From Liolophura sinensis (lineage: Eukaryota; Mollusca; Polyplacophora; Chitonida; Chitonidae), in contig NC_088295.1 in assembly GCF_032854445.1 (NCBI RefSeq), positions 95,969,805-96,033,804 on the forward strand: 64,000 nucleotides of DNA, in the 5' to 3' direction. The translations under genes were made by a program, and so were the position numbers. Of the stretch, positions 1 through 10,923 are shown in pieces (position 1 is the first letter of the stretch; each line of letters opens with the position of its first letter). The notes beneath the pieces were generated by a model. The model had not been told where the DNA came from and did no database searches. It saw only the letters and a list, made by a program, of their open reading frames with translations.

Positions 1-1985
1 ACAACCCCTCAACACTAAGGAGGCTCTATTGTACAACCTATCCAGTTGAATGACCACCCCTCAACACCGAGGAGTCTCTATTGTACAATCTATCCAGTTG
101 AATGACCACCCCTCAACACTGAAGAGTCTCTATTGTACGACCTATCCAGTTGAATGACCACCCCTCAACACTGAGGAGTCTCTATTGTACAACCTATCCA
201 GTTCAATGACCACCCTCAACACTGAGGAGTCTCTATTGTACAACTTATCCAGCTGAATGACCACCCCTCAACACTGCACAGTCTCTATTGTACAACCTAT
301 CCAGATGAATGACAACCCCTCCACACTGAGGAGTCTCTATTGTACAACCTATCCAGTTGAATGACCACCCCGCAACACTGCAGAGTCTCTTCTGCACAAT
401 CTAACCAGTTGAATGACAACCCTTCAACACTGAGGAGTCTCTATTGGACAACCTATCCAGTTGAATGACCACCCCTCAACACTGAAGAGTCTGTATTGTA
501 CAACCTATCCATTTGAATGACAACCCCTCAACACTGAGGAGTCTCTATTGTACAACCTATCCAGTTGAATGACCACCCCTCAACACCGAGGAGTCTCTAT
601 TGTACAACCTGTCCAGTTGAATGACCACCCCTCAACACCGAGGAGTCTCTATTGTACAACCTATCATGCTGAATGACCACCCCTCAACACTGAGGAGGCT
701 CTATTGTACGACCTATCCAGCTGAACGACCACCCCTCAACACTGAGGAGTCTCTATTGTACAACCTATCCATTTGAATGACCGCCCCTCAACACCGAGGA
801 GTCTCTATTGTACAACCTATTCAGTTGAATGACCACCCCTCAACACTGAGGAGTCTCTATTGTACAACCTGTCCAGTTGAATAACCCCCCTTCAACACTG
901 CAGGGTCTCTTCTGCACAACCTACCCAGTTAAATGACAACCCCTCAACACTGAGGAGTCTCTATTGTACGACCTACCCTGTTGAATGACCACCCCTCAAC
1001 ACTGCAAAGTCTCTATTGTACAACTTATCCAGCTGAATGACCACCCCTCAACACCAAGGAGTCTCTATTGTACGACCTACCCAGTTGAATGACCACACCT
1101 CAACACTGCGAAGTCTCTATTGTACGACCTATCCAGTTCAATGACCACCCCTCAACACTGAGAAGGCTCTATTGTACAACCTATCCAGTTGAATGACAAC
1201 CCCTCAACACTGAGGAGGCTCTATTGTACGACTTATCCAGCTGAATGACAACCCCTCAACACTGCGAAGTCTCTATTGTACAACCTATCCAGTTGAATGA
1301 CCACCCCTCAGCACTGAGGAGGCTCTATTGTACGACCTATCCAGTTGAATGACAACCTCTCAACACCGAGGAGTCTCTATTGTACCACTTATCCAGCTGA
1401 ATGACCACCCCTCAACACTGAGGAGGCTCTAATGTACGACCTATCCAGTTGAATGACAACCCCTCAACACTGAGGAGTCTCTATTGTACGACCTATCCAG
1501 TTGAATGACCACCCCTCAGCACTGAGGAGGCTCTATTGTATGACCTATCCAGTTGAATGATCACCCCTCAGCACTGAGGAGGCTCTATTGTACGACCTAT
1601 CCAGTTGAATGACCACCCCTCAACACTGAGGAGGCTCTATTGTACAACCTATCCAGTTGAATGACCACCCCTCAACACTGAGGAGTCTCTATTGTACAAC
1701 CTATCCAGTTGAATGACCACCCCTCAACACTGAGGAGTCTATGGTACAACCTATCCAGTTGAATGACCACCCCTCAACACTAAGGAGGCTCTATTGTACA
1801 ACCTATCCAGTTGAATGACCACCCCTCAACACCGAGGAGTCTCTATTGTACAATCTATCCAGTTGAATGACCACCCCTCAACACTGAGGAGTCTCTATTG
1901 GACAACCTATCACGTTGAATGACCACCCCTCAGCACTGAGGAGGCTCTGTTGTATGACCTATCCAGCTGAATGACCACCCCTCAG
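1..1985. repeat. 52-bp minisatellite, about 38 copies
   Basis: A 52-bp unit repeats head to tail from the first base, with the conserved core tctattgtacaacctatcc. Copies differ by scattered substitutions (for example gaggagt versus gaggctc) and occasional one- or two-base deletions. The array runs off the left edge of the window. It lies downstream of ATP5MG exon 2 on that gene's strand, so it is probably inside its intron 2. No coding potential is proposed. Confidence 0.97.
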
Positions 1986-2752
1986 CCCAGGTTTATGTGA
2001 TATAAATTTTGAAGCCTTGTTCCAGAGATTCTGGACAGTTGATCTAGCATCATGGTTAAGTACATACCAAACAAGGCATATGCATTCCCAATGTTCAATG
2101 TGTCCCAGTTTTCTTTCTCTAAAAAGATTGAATGGTTTTTCACCCCATTTGGCTGCTTGCATGTTTGGTAGGAGCAGAACATACCTTTAGAGTTAATCAA
2201 AACAAAAGCTAATGGCTACTGAACCCCCACAATTTGTGTTCTCGATCTGTCAATAAGTGAGTGAATCATAAGGTTTGGTTCTTGATGTGGCTTCGTCAGA
2301 GATAGCCACACATCACTGAAGCTGTGCGGGGTTAGTACGCTGTCAAGGAGAGGGTCAGTTGTATCATCAGTTGTCACAACTGGTGTCACTGATAATACCA
2401 TTCACCAGTCTGCTGGAATTTCTGCCTGTACCATTCAGTATTTACCAGTAACAGGAAACACTGCATTATGTTTGCCAATAAAGTTTATATTTATCTGATT
2501 GGTGTTTATAGCAATCCCAGTAAGTTTGCAATTATAATATCTCAGGCAAAAAAAAATTGATTTCCTATAAGAGTCAATGGTGGGTTGGATTCACTCTTCA
2601 TTGTATATTTTTAAAATCAAATCTCTGAATGCTCTGAAAGGCTTTGAAATCCTTTTGCTATCTCTAAAACAGAACACAGGAATAAAATATTACTTTGTGA
2701 GCCTCGTGCATTTATTTGCTTGACACGGTTATCTTTCTACATTAGGTTTTAT
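1986..2752. other. Single-copy intronic sequence
   Basis: AT-rich, non-repetitive sequence between the 52-bp array and ATP5MG exon 2. I looked on the minus strand for the missing C-terminal exon of subunit g (a short membrane helix rich in Gly and aromatic residues) and found none. Short open frames here show no recognisable domain. Confidence 0.6.
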
Positions 2753-2875
2753 GAAATGTCATGTGACCGAATATTAACCAATGGAAACCAAGAAACATTC
2801 TACGAGGTATTGAAATAAATGTCATGTGACAGAATATTAACCAATGGAAATCAAGAATCATTCTACAAGGTATGA
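2753..2875. repeat. Two-copy direct repeat, about 61 bp
   Basis: Two adjacent copies share aatgtcatgtgac, then gaatattaaccaatggaaa and cattctac, with about six substitutions between them. It lies just downstream of ATP5MG exon 2 on the minus strand, within intron 2. No function is suggested. Confidence 0.85.
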
Positions 2876-2952
2876 TAATACCTAATATAAGCATCTACAG
2901 TAGCTGTCTAGCAATGGACAGGTGAGGATACTGTAGATAAATGTGTACTTGC

Positions 2953-3113
2953 CTTGACTGTGAGCTGTTTCCATTTGCCCGATCGCACAGCCACAGCTAG
3001 GTTCTGGATGCCTTGTTGTATCTGGGGAAGGTCAGACAAGGTCGGTGGTTTCATCTCAACACGGGCGTACTTCCAGAATGTCTGTAGCTTGGGGCGAGAA
3101 AAGGCTACAGCAC
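2953..3113 (-). CDS. ATP5MG: ATP5MG exon 2
   Basis: 161 bp, entered in phase 1 after the acceptor tttatctttgttgtcag and ending exactly on the AAG codon of QLTVK. The following bases on the minus strand are GCAAGT, so the donor reads AAG|GCAAGT. That matches the consensus of the rare GC-AG intron class rather than a GT donor. A GT lies five bases further on, but using it would add five bases and change the exit phase. Confidence 0.85.
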
Positions 3114-6100
3114 CTGACAACAAAGATAAACTGAACTGTGTCAAATTCTCATCTCTCTACTTATCCTTTCTTGAGCCTCTCACCCTATCATTCTGTGGGA
3201 AGCCAAAGCAAAGATATTATAGTGAAAATGTTTGTAATCCTGAAAGAGTCAGGCAACCACACACTTCCAAACTCTAACTTCGTTGACACTTCTGAAAACT
3301 AAATTTATGATACTTGAACTCCCGTATTGAGTCATTTTTTTGTGCCACAGTACAGTTGAATGTAACAAAGGTCTTCTCAGTTTTGGGAATTCAAAACAAC
3401 ACTGCATTTGACAACAACTTTGAAATGGCACCACCATAACTGAATTTGACTGTCAATTCCTATCTGAAATCTTGAACACTGTGTTCTTAACTCACAATCC
3501 CTATTGACAACATTTTAAATGTACTGTTTTGTGAGAATATTAGCTGGCAGAACTACAATGCCAGATGCTACAGAACCACAAGCTACAAACTGCCATTTCA
3601 AAAGCCATTCAGTTGACAACAATCATGATCACATGACAACAAATGATAAACTCCTAACAGATTTGAATGTCGCAAGATGTCAATCAGTTAGAGTTTGGGG
3701 CATATGGCAAGATTTTTCAGTTATAGAAAAGTGTTATGACATGCACTTTGCTATGCTGATTTTTTTTTATTTTATTGGAAATGCAAACTTTGAGAGTTGA
3801 TTTGTTACACATTACAACAGTAACAAAAAGATGTCCTATCTTGTAGATATGTATCAATTCTATCCTGTACCACATGGTACCAACATTAACTTCACACCTC
3901 CCTGACTCTGCTTCATCTGTTATTATTGACTGGCGTCTTCGCTTTTCACATGTAATTACTGAGAGGTGTAGCTGGCATACAAGTAACGAAGATCAACATC
4001 CACAAATGTCTTCAATGTGTTTAAACATTTATCAACTATGCGGTTTCCATGATTAACTAGTCAAGAAACCTTTTCAGTGACAATATGAACAGTTGGACCT
4101 GTCCTCACAGCCAAGAAAAACCTCCATGGTAAAACTTAAGACTTGGTAACGAGGCTACCCAAAGATCTTGCCCAGAGGATACACAAATGCCAAACTTCAG
4201 CACAATACATCAAGTAGTAAAGTTGTGAATTTGATAAGTTATGGTAATGAAGATGTTTTCAGAGCATCAGCGATGGAACATCCCCCCTGAGTCAGTGTGC
4301 TTTACACGCAGGTAAAACTTCAGGTCAATACGCGCAATACTTTTCAGTGCTACAAATGAGGGGTGTACAGGTGTAAACCTGCTTAAAAAGGAGATGAAAT
4401 TAAAACAGAGCATACTGTATACGGCCAGAGATTTATGTGCATGCCTAAGTTCCAGAAAGCTGGCATACATGCGAGATTTATTTTTTTTTTTATTTTTTTT
4501 TTTTTTGATTGGTGTTTTACGCCGTACTCAAGAATATTTCACTTATACGACGGCGGCCAGCATTATGGTGGGTGGAAACCGGGCAGAGCCCGGGGGAAAC
4601 CCACGACCATCCGCAGGTTGCTGGCAGACCTTCCCACATACGGCCAGAGAGGAAGGCAGCATGAGCTGGTCTTGAACTCACAGCGACCGCATTGGTGAGA
4701 GGCTTCTGGGTCATTACGCTGCGCTAGCGCGCTAACCGACTGAGCCACGGAGGCCCCCATGCGAGATTTAAAGCACAGTCCTATCAAAATCAACCAGTCA
4801 ATCTCCACAATGAACCAGGTGCTAGTTTTCAGACACTGCTGACTGGGCTACAGCCAAAGCTCCTGTACCACCTCCTGCAAATGTGGAAAATGCATTCACT
4901 GCAATTCTTCCACCTTTTTGCAGGTTTCCAAGGTGTTTATTCAAGAATATTCTGAAGACATTATTCTGTGTTGACCGATAAAATTATATTTCTTTAGAAG
5001 CCCTGAAAATAGCCAATCCAACAAATGTAGTTTTATCCACAAAATCACATTAAAAATGTGCATAAATGGCTCTAATACTTGCTCTTTTGGGAAAATGTTC
5101 GGGAATCAGGGGTGATAACTGTCTGTGTATACTGTTTGCCATGAAGAAGATGTAGCAAGTGCTAAAAATGGCCGTCTGGGTTACTATTCTACAAGCTCTG
5201 CTACTGTATTGCATGAAATTATCCTAATATCTTTCTCAAATGTCTGGTTTCAATTCTCCATGAATTGTCAGCAAAGTCAGCTATGTTAAAGTATCGCTGA
5301 GAGTCCAGTTTCTGACGAATACATGTTCCTGTAAATCTGAGAAGAGAGAAGCTAATATATATATAAATGATCTACAATTATTTATAAAAAACAGTGGCAA
5401 TTCTATTGACAATTTTTCTGATGACACAACTATGTACTGCTCCTAAGGCAATATGTCTGACATTAAGTGTGACAAAAACCTGATTAATCCAAAAAAAATC
5501 TAAATACATGATACTGGGCTTCTGGCAATGGCTGCGGTTATGCTTGACGGAAGTAAACTCCAAAGAGTCAGTAATGCTTAACTGCCTGATATTTATATTT
5601 GTGAACACCTTTCCTCGAACACAGAAGTCAAAAATGTCTGTATAAAGGTTTCTAAATTGTTAGGGATTCTACGAAGGAAGGGAGTTCTTCTAACAAGTCA
5701 CTGTAGTGATATTTTCTACAAATCTTATGTTCTTCCTCGCTTTGCTTATTGCTACTCAGTATGGCTAAACTGTTCGATTAAAAAGAGAAAGGATAGTTAA
5801 GTTACAGAAAAGAGTTGCTTGTTTAGTTCTACAAGAAAGCATAAACACATCCAGAAGAAACTTTACTTTCAAGACTAAAATGGATGCCTTTTATTACAAG
5901 GGTAAACTACAAAGTTCTTTGTATCATCTATAAAGCATTACATAATCTCTGTCCAAACTATATTAAACACCTATTCCCTCCAAACAAACAGCTGCATGAT
6001 ATTTTTCTTAGATCAACACAACATAATATCTATCTTCCTAGAGCAGGGACAAGCTACAAGACCGAAAGTTTTACACATATAGGCATCAAAATATGGAACT

Positions 6101-9100
6101 GCCCCCCAATCCATGCAAAAGATTTTTTTTTTTTTTTTTTTTTTTGATTGGTGTTTTACGCCGTACTCAAGAATATTTCACTTATACGACGGCGGCCAGC
6201 ATTATGGTGGGTGGAAACCGGGCAGAGCCCGGGGGAAACCCACGACCATCCGCAGGTTGCTCGCAGACCTTCTCACGTACGGCCGCCAGCATGAGCTGGA
6301 CTTGAACTCACATCGACCGCATTGGTGAGAGACTCCTGGGTCATTACGCTGCGCTAGCGCTTTAACCGACTGAGCCACGGAGGCCCCCCATGCAAAAGAA
6401 GCCCCTTCTCTATCAATCACGCTTCTTAAAATTACAATTATCTGCAGACAACTGAAATTTACATGTATGCTTTCACTGGATCAACCATCTAGATAATACC
6501 CCATCTCTCTTAACTTCACTTGTTCAAAATCTAAATTTGATATGTTCAAACCCAATATATATATACATGTATATATATATTTTTTTTTTCATTGTATGCA
6601 TCATAGATGTATTATTATAGAAAAACTAAGTCCTTGTGCATGTGTGTGCATTGTTCAAACCAAACAGGGGAGGGGAAAGGGGTCATCTCCCACTCACTTG
6701 GTTTCCTCTCTGTACATGAGTGCAGGGGGACAGGAGGGTCAGTCATGGGCCATCTCCCACTTCCCTGCCTCTCCTGCTGGTTTGGACAGTTGTGGGAACA
6801 GCACTATTGGTTAAGTTGCTGCTTTTGCGTGTATGAAAGTGTGTACCTTCACTTTGCAAACAACATGATACTTTATCTTTATCTGGTTTTATATATTGAT
6901 TTGATTTTTTGGTTGGACTCTGCAGTACATGTTTCCTATATAATGTTTTCTCTGGCCTTGGGGAAGAACAGTTTCACTGCACTGCAAATTGACCAAGCTA
7001 CATGTACCTTCAATAAATTAAGATATTATTATTTTATAATGCGGTGGAATACAATGATCATGTGAACAGCTAGCAACATATGCACAGAAACATTTCAGGT
7101 TTATACTGTATACTCCCAATAATGAGAGCACAAAATAATTCTTGTCTTCTAATGTACATTTGGATTTAGAATATAGGCCTACTGATATCACAACTGTCTT
7201 GTCATGTTTTGACCCCCAATGTTTGGACACATAAAAAAAAATTTACCAGTCACATTGGGCAGGTCACCAATAAAAAAAAATAATACTGCAAGCCTGCATG
7301 CTGTCAAAACACAATAACTGAAAAAATATATGAAGTTGTCAATGAATGAGTTAATGAAACAAACTCAGGTTAATGTGACAAAAATATATGAATTATCTTT
7401 GTTCAAATTCATACCTCTTGAAGAGGAGCTGAAATAATTACTTCATTACTTTATTCATTCTGGGCAATTCACATGTACATCTACTTGTATTGTCTTACAT
7501 GTAACCACAAGAGAAAGAATCTCCGTACATGAATCCCTATGTATACATGTATGTCTTTCGATTTTCCCCATTCCCTTTCAATCCAACTTTACATTTTCCA
7601 GGTGTAATGTTGGGGATCTAAAATAGTTTTGAGTAGTTGAAAAAATGCATACTGCAGTACTACTGTAGTACGGTACTAACTCTCTTAGAAAGTCTGCAGT
7701 ACCGCATTCCTGCTGAAAAAAAATTACCTGTAGCATTGACCATTGCTTCTTGTACACAATCCATTAAGTCATGAATTTTGTAATTTACAGTATTTAATAT
7801 GCACACATCAAATCTATAATTGAACATACCACTCATGTTACTGTACTCTGCACATGCGCAAAAGCCGAGCTCAATACATGCAGTACCTTTTAAGATACCA
7901 CCCCTAATATTTTGTTTAACAATGGACAAATTATTGGACAAAGATGCCGACACTCTTGGTATGACATAACCTACGTCTGTACTTTGTATAGGCGAGTTAA
8001 AAAAAGTGATGCAACTTACAGTTTGTAATCCTACAAGAGAAACATTTAACTGTTCAATTTAAAAGTTGGGCTGCTGAATTTACGAACTTAGAATCAAAAG
8101 ACAATAACGTTTTGGTCATGGTTAGCATGTCATAGGATATCCGAATATGAGTGCAATGCAACACGGGACACAACTTATTCCCGCATTTAAATTTCAATCA
8201 TAGATGTGCATTTGAGTATTTTCTTTCAGTTGGGCAACCGATACAGACTCATCGTAAAAAATATGACCCTAAACAGCACATGAACATTCAGCTGAGAGGT
8301 GACACATTTGCAGACTATACCACTTTCCATACACTCAAGTGATACTGGCCGTGGACTGCTAGACAGCTGAGTGATGCCAGTAAGCAAACTACGATGTATA
8401 TCTAGACCGGCTGTTCGGGCTATGTAATGAACTAACCAAAACATGTCCATAGCAATCACACCATTTCATGAAAAGTACATGTAATCTCAGTTGGTGAGTT
8501 CTCCACATTCGAAGCCATCAAGATGGAAGCAGTGTGCTATTTTCTGACATTCATTGCAACACTGAGTCTAACCTCGCCTCTCTAAAAACATGGCATGAAT
8601 TTTCAAACCCCATTGTTGTCCCATTAATGGTAATCTAACTCACTTCCTCTGTTCATTTCGATGTAATTTTTCAATGGAATCTCCAATATTATCCTCTTAA
8701 TTTACTGTACTCATCGATGAAACTAATTAACTCGCTGCTTTGTGGTCACATTAAATGCTATAACTTTGGCAATACCAAGTGCCTTGCAGTCAACAACCAT
8801 TTTTAAGTGTCACGTGACATACTTCTGAGTTAAAATGTAACAGAGTTTTAGCATTGAAATCCTCCAAATAACTATCATATTTCCATTCCTCTCTGCAAGC
8901 ACAACTTCAAATCTTAATCCAACCCAGAAAGCCATAAAATAGAACTTGCATTTTTATTGCATTTGCAGATAACACACTAGGGTGCTGTCAACATGGATCT
9001 CATTGAGATTGAATCCATCGAGTTGGGGTTCAGAAATGTGCGGCGATTGTTATCAGAGGCAGGGATGGCCTCGGTGTTACAATGAATGTCAGAATTTCAA

Positions 9101-9841
9101 AACAGCACACCATCTAGCTGGCCGAAATGCCTTTGAGTCCAGGGATTATAGCACATAAATGACCTTTTGAGTGGCCACATCAAGACAGCAGCCACAACAC
9201 ACTCTCAAAATGTGCTTTTGAGAATTTGTAGGACAGGAATTTGAAAGTTGAGGTTCATATCAGTATCACGTGACGTCAGTTCATTAAGAACCAGCTTTTT
9301 ACAATGAGCATCTGAGAAGCGGCTCGCTGACTAACAAAATGACAGCCCTAGTCTCTACAACTGCCGCAAATTCTTCTATAACAGCACACCATATTCTACC
9401 GATCTCTTCCTTTCCTAGAACAATTCAGAGGGATTTGTAAGGGTCAGGGTACTGTCTGACGTCAGTTCATCGAAGCAGCTGCTTTTCATAACGCTCATCT
9501 AACTAACAATAGACACCACGCTAGTCTTCACAACAGTCCAATTTGGCAGCAAACAGCGTCTACACTTTGCCACCAGCTACAACTGTTTAATCACAAATAT
9601 GTGTTAGACTTGTGACCTTCAAATGTCAGTCCTCGAAAACTGGACATTGTGTCATATACCCAGTTCTGGAGAATGAGCTCATGGCATAAGATAATCATAA
9701 CAGAAATTATACAAGAATACATGCAGTCACCTGAGATAGAGTCAACAAACGTTGACCAGACAAATTACCTTTTGCCATTTCTGGACCTCTTTGGGCTAAT
9801 CTTGCGCCCAGGCTTCCAACCTTTTGAGCTGCCTTCGCCAT
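2953..9841 (-). CDS. ATP5MG: ATP synthase subunit g, mitochondrial (partial gene, exons 1-2)
   Basis: Subunit g is a small membrane-associated subunit of the Fo part of mitochondrial ATP synthase. It sits at the dimer interface with subunit e and shapes the cristae. Two exons splice in phase (G|GT, glycine): exon 1 gives 24 residues starting MAKAAQKVGSL, and exon 2 gives AVAFSRPKLQTFWKYARVE and on to GKWKQLTVK, 77 residues in all. The segment SRPKLQTFWKYARVEMKPPT matches the conserved family core (compare SKPRLATFWYYAKVELVPPT in the human protein), and KQLTVK is the conserved end of that block. The family is about 100 residues long, so some 30 residues, including the C-terminal transmembrane helix, are missing. 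They should be coded by an exon to the left of the window. The start ATG at 9841 fits the short N-terminal extension usual in the family. Intron 1 is 6.65 kb, large for such a small gene, and is loaded with transposons. Confidence 0.88.
3114..4480. other. ATP5MG intron 1, single-copy part
   Basis: AT-rich sequence with no repeat array and no recognisable exon. Frames of 60 to 107 codons occur on both strands but show no family motifs and no consistent splice context. The right end is the 13-bp target site of the SINE that follows. Confidence 0.6.
4468..4770 (-). mobile_element. tRNA-derived SINE, full length, with 13-bp target-site duplication
   Basis: The SINE body is 4481-4757 and reads on the minus strand. 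The tRNA-like head is at the right end, with an A box TGGCTCAGTCGG (4747-4736) and a B box AGTTCAAGACC (4678-4668). The body leads to a 3' tail (gaaatattcttgagtacgg) and a poly(A) stretch of about 26 bases, seen as poly(T) on the plus strand. Both ends are flanked by catgcgagattta (4468-4480 and 4758-4770). Such elements are transcribed by RNA polymerase III and mobilised by a partner LINE. The boxes are about 57 bases apart, more than the roughly 33 in a plain tRNA. Confidence 0.92.
4771..5344. other. ATP5MG intron 1, single-copy part
   Basis: No array, RNA gene or convincing exon seen. A short (AT)n run near 5357 marks the transition into the decayed LINE that follows. Confidence 0.55.
5345..6470 (+). 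pseudogene. Decayed LINE reverse transcriptase, interrupted by a SINE
   Basis: Translating across several frameshifts and stops gives the C-terminal half of a non-LTR reverse transcriptase. Near 5345-5445 there is a relic of the catalytic region (FSDDTTMYC, where active copies have an A/V-D-D triad). Around 5715-5770 come YKSYVLPRFAYCYSVW and related residues. From 5880 to 6115 a cleaner stretch reads WMPFITRVNYKVLCIIYKAL, then NLCPNYIKHLFPP, LRSTQHNIYLPRAG and IKIWNCPP. That is the typical C-terminal block of CR1/L2/Jockey-like elements. The frame resumes after the SINE (about 6400-6440). It is not active. Clade assignment is tentative. Confidence 0.75.
6111..6399 (-). mobile_element. tRNA-derived SINE, second copy, inserted in the LINE remnant
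   Basis: Same family and orientation as the copy at 4481-4757, with body 6123-6387. It has a poly(T) start of about 22 bases (the A tail on the minus strand), the same 3' tail, the same A box and a B box AGTTCAAGTCC. It is shorter than the first copy by a small deletion near 6285. The duplication ccatgcaaaaga (6111-6122 and 6388-6399) shows that it landed in the decayed LINE after that LINE was in place. Confidence 0.92.
6471..9768. other. ATP5MG intron 1, single-copy part
   Basis: About 3.3 kb of AT-rich sequence between the LINE/SINE cluster and exon 1. It includes a short TA-rich microsatellite at about 6555-6590. I see no exon, RNA gene or array. The frames present (up to 152 codons at 6607-7065) have no recognisable domain and look like chance. 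Confidence 0.55.
9769..9841 (-). CDS. ATP5MG: ATP5MG exon 1 (start codon exon)
   Basis: 73 bp coding 24 residues plus the first base of a glycine codon. It is followed by a canonical donor, AAAAG|GTAATT. The peptide is basic and amphipathic, rich in Ala, Lys, Arg and Gln with no acidic residue until Glu21, as expected for the N-terminus of a small imported inner-membrane protein. Its phase matches the acceptor of exon 2. Confidence 0.82.
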
Positions 9842-9871
9842 GATTGTATGCGTGCCGAGAAACGCATGCGT

Positions 9872-9881
9872 TGTGGTCAGC
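9872..9881. promoter_or_regulatory. NRF-1-like palindrome upstream of ATP5MG
   Basis: The palindrome acgcatgcgt lies 31-40 bp upstream of the ATP5MG start codon. The NRF-1 consensus core is GCGCATGCGC, and NRF-1 is a known regulator of nuclear respiratory-chain genes in animals. The match is 8 of 10. Position and gene type fit, but the transcription start is unknown and a single short match proves little. Confidence 0.35.
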
Positions 9882-9921
9882 GAAAACCCAAATTTTGATG
9901 CCTACATGAGTTCTCCCCCCT

Positions 9922-9982
9922 TACGTTATACGTCATACTCACGAATATTTCACTTATACGACGACGGTCAGCATTATGGTAG
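9922..9982 (-). mobile_element. SINE 3'-end fragment in the ATP5MG upstream region
   Basis: About 60 bp match the 3' part of the two SINEs (tactcacgaatatttcactt, then atacgacg and gtcagcattatggt) with several substitutions. The tRNA head and the poly(A) are absent. It lies 80-140 bp upstream of the ATP5MG start codon in the same orientation as the gene. Confidence 0.75.
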
Positions 9983-10640
9983 GACCAGTCTAATAAATAG
10001 ATAATGAATACTCGCGTCTAGGGCGTACATTTTGTCTGTCACGCAATCGCATTTGAGTTCAAATCAGTATTGTGTCTTTATCTCCAAGGGCTTACGCAAC
10101 TTTCTTAGACAACAGTTAAAAACAAACCCTTTCCATCAAACAATGAATTTAACAAACACATCAAAGGACAAAAGTATTTAAAACGAATGTATGATAAAAA
10201 GTATACAGAAAACTAAATAATCTCGACAAAGTAATCTGTGACACTTAGGTACAAAATGAATACTATTGAAAGAAATCCTCTATAAGGCACCATTATTGGG
10301 AAGAGCATTAGACAATACATGTATCTTACAAAATGCAACCATGTTATACTTTAGAACACTCAGGTGTGTTTGAGGTGCCTATAGCTAGAAAAAACAAAGT
10401 AGATATTTGACTGACAGGTATAGGTAACTGTCGGTAAGACAATCTGCATTGTTATATATTACATGACGTGCATATTATTATACCTAATAGTAAAATACCT
10501 TTCAGTGCTTCTAATAATTAACCATAATTCTTTTTAAATTTTGAATATTCATGAAGGAAAATGTCAATATCTGTGATTTTGTGAAATCTTTTGCACCATG
10601 TCCAGATCCAGGATCAATCCTTGGTCGAGTCACACCTAAG
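9983..10640. other. Single-copy intergenic sequence
   Basis: AT-rich. No gene, array or RNA recognised. It could contain the ATP5MG promoter or a 5' noncoding exon, but nothing identifies one. Confidence 0.5.
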
Positions 10641-10923
10641 ACTTTAAAAAGAGGAAGTTGTGACTTCCTCGCTTGGCGTTCAGCATGAAGGGGATAGTGC
10701 AACGACTGGTTGACCCGTATCAGTATAATGGCTCGGGCGGTGCGGCTTACTTGCCTTCGGTAAGTCGTCTCAGTGGTGCAGCACTAAATAAAAGAGCGGT
10801 GGAAATCCGTCCTGCAACAAGGAGGCACATTACACGTGCATGCACCCTAATGATTCCTTCGTCGTCATATGACTGAAAAATTGTTGAGTACGACGTTAAA
10901 CCCCAAGCACTCACTCACTCACT
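10641..10923 (+). mobile_element. SINE-like element with (ACTC)n tail
   Basis: A short interspersed element without a protein frame. Its 3' end reads catatgactgaaaaattg, then agtacgacgttaaaccc, and finishes in (actc)n. This tail aligns with the 3' end of the LINE at 14891-20813 (gatatggctgaaatattg, tggcgttaagcc, then (attc)n). The head is not clearly tRNA-like: ggttgaccc is only a weak B-box candidate. No target-site duplication could be fixed. The 5' boundary is approximate. Confidence 0.65.

Noticed and set aside
1-1985. CRISPR-like array
   Set aside because: The 52-bp unit repeats without unique spacers. The sequence is eukaryotic and no cas gene is present. The same applies to the other arrays.
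1982-2401. C-terminal exon of ATP5MG
   Set aside because: No minus-strand frame here shows the membrane helix with the Gly-rich pattern or the conserved continuation after QLTVK, so the exon is most likely left of the window.
4668-4757. tRNA gene on the minus strand
   Set aside because: A and B boxes are present but too far apart, no clover-leaf forms with a proper acceptor stem, and the sequence continues into a SINE body with a poly(A) tail and target-site duplication.
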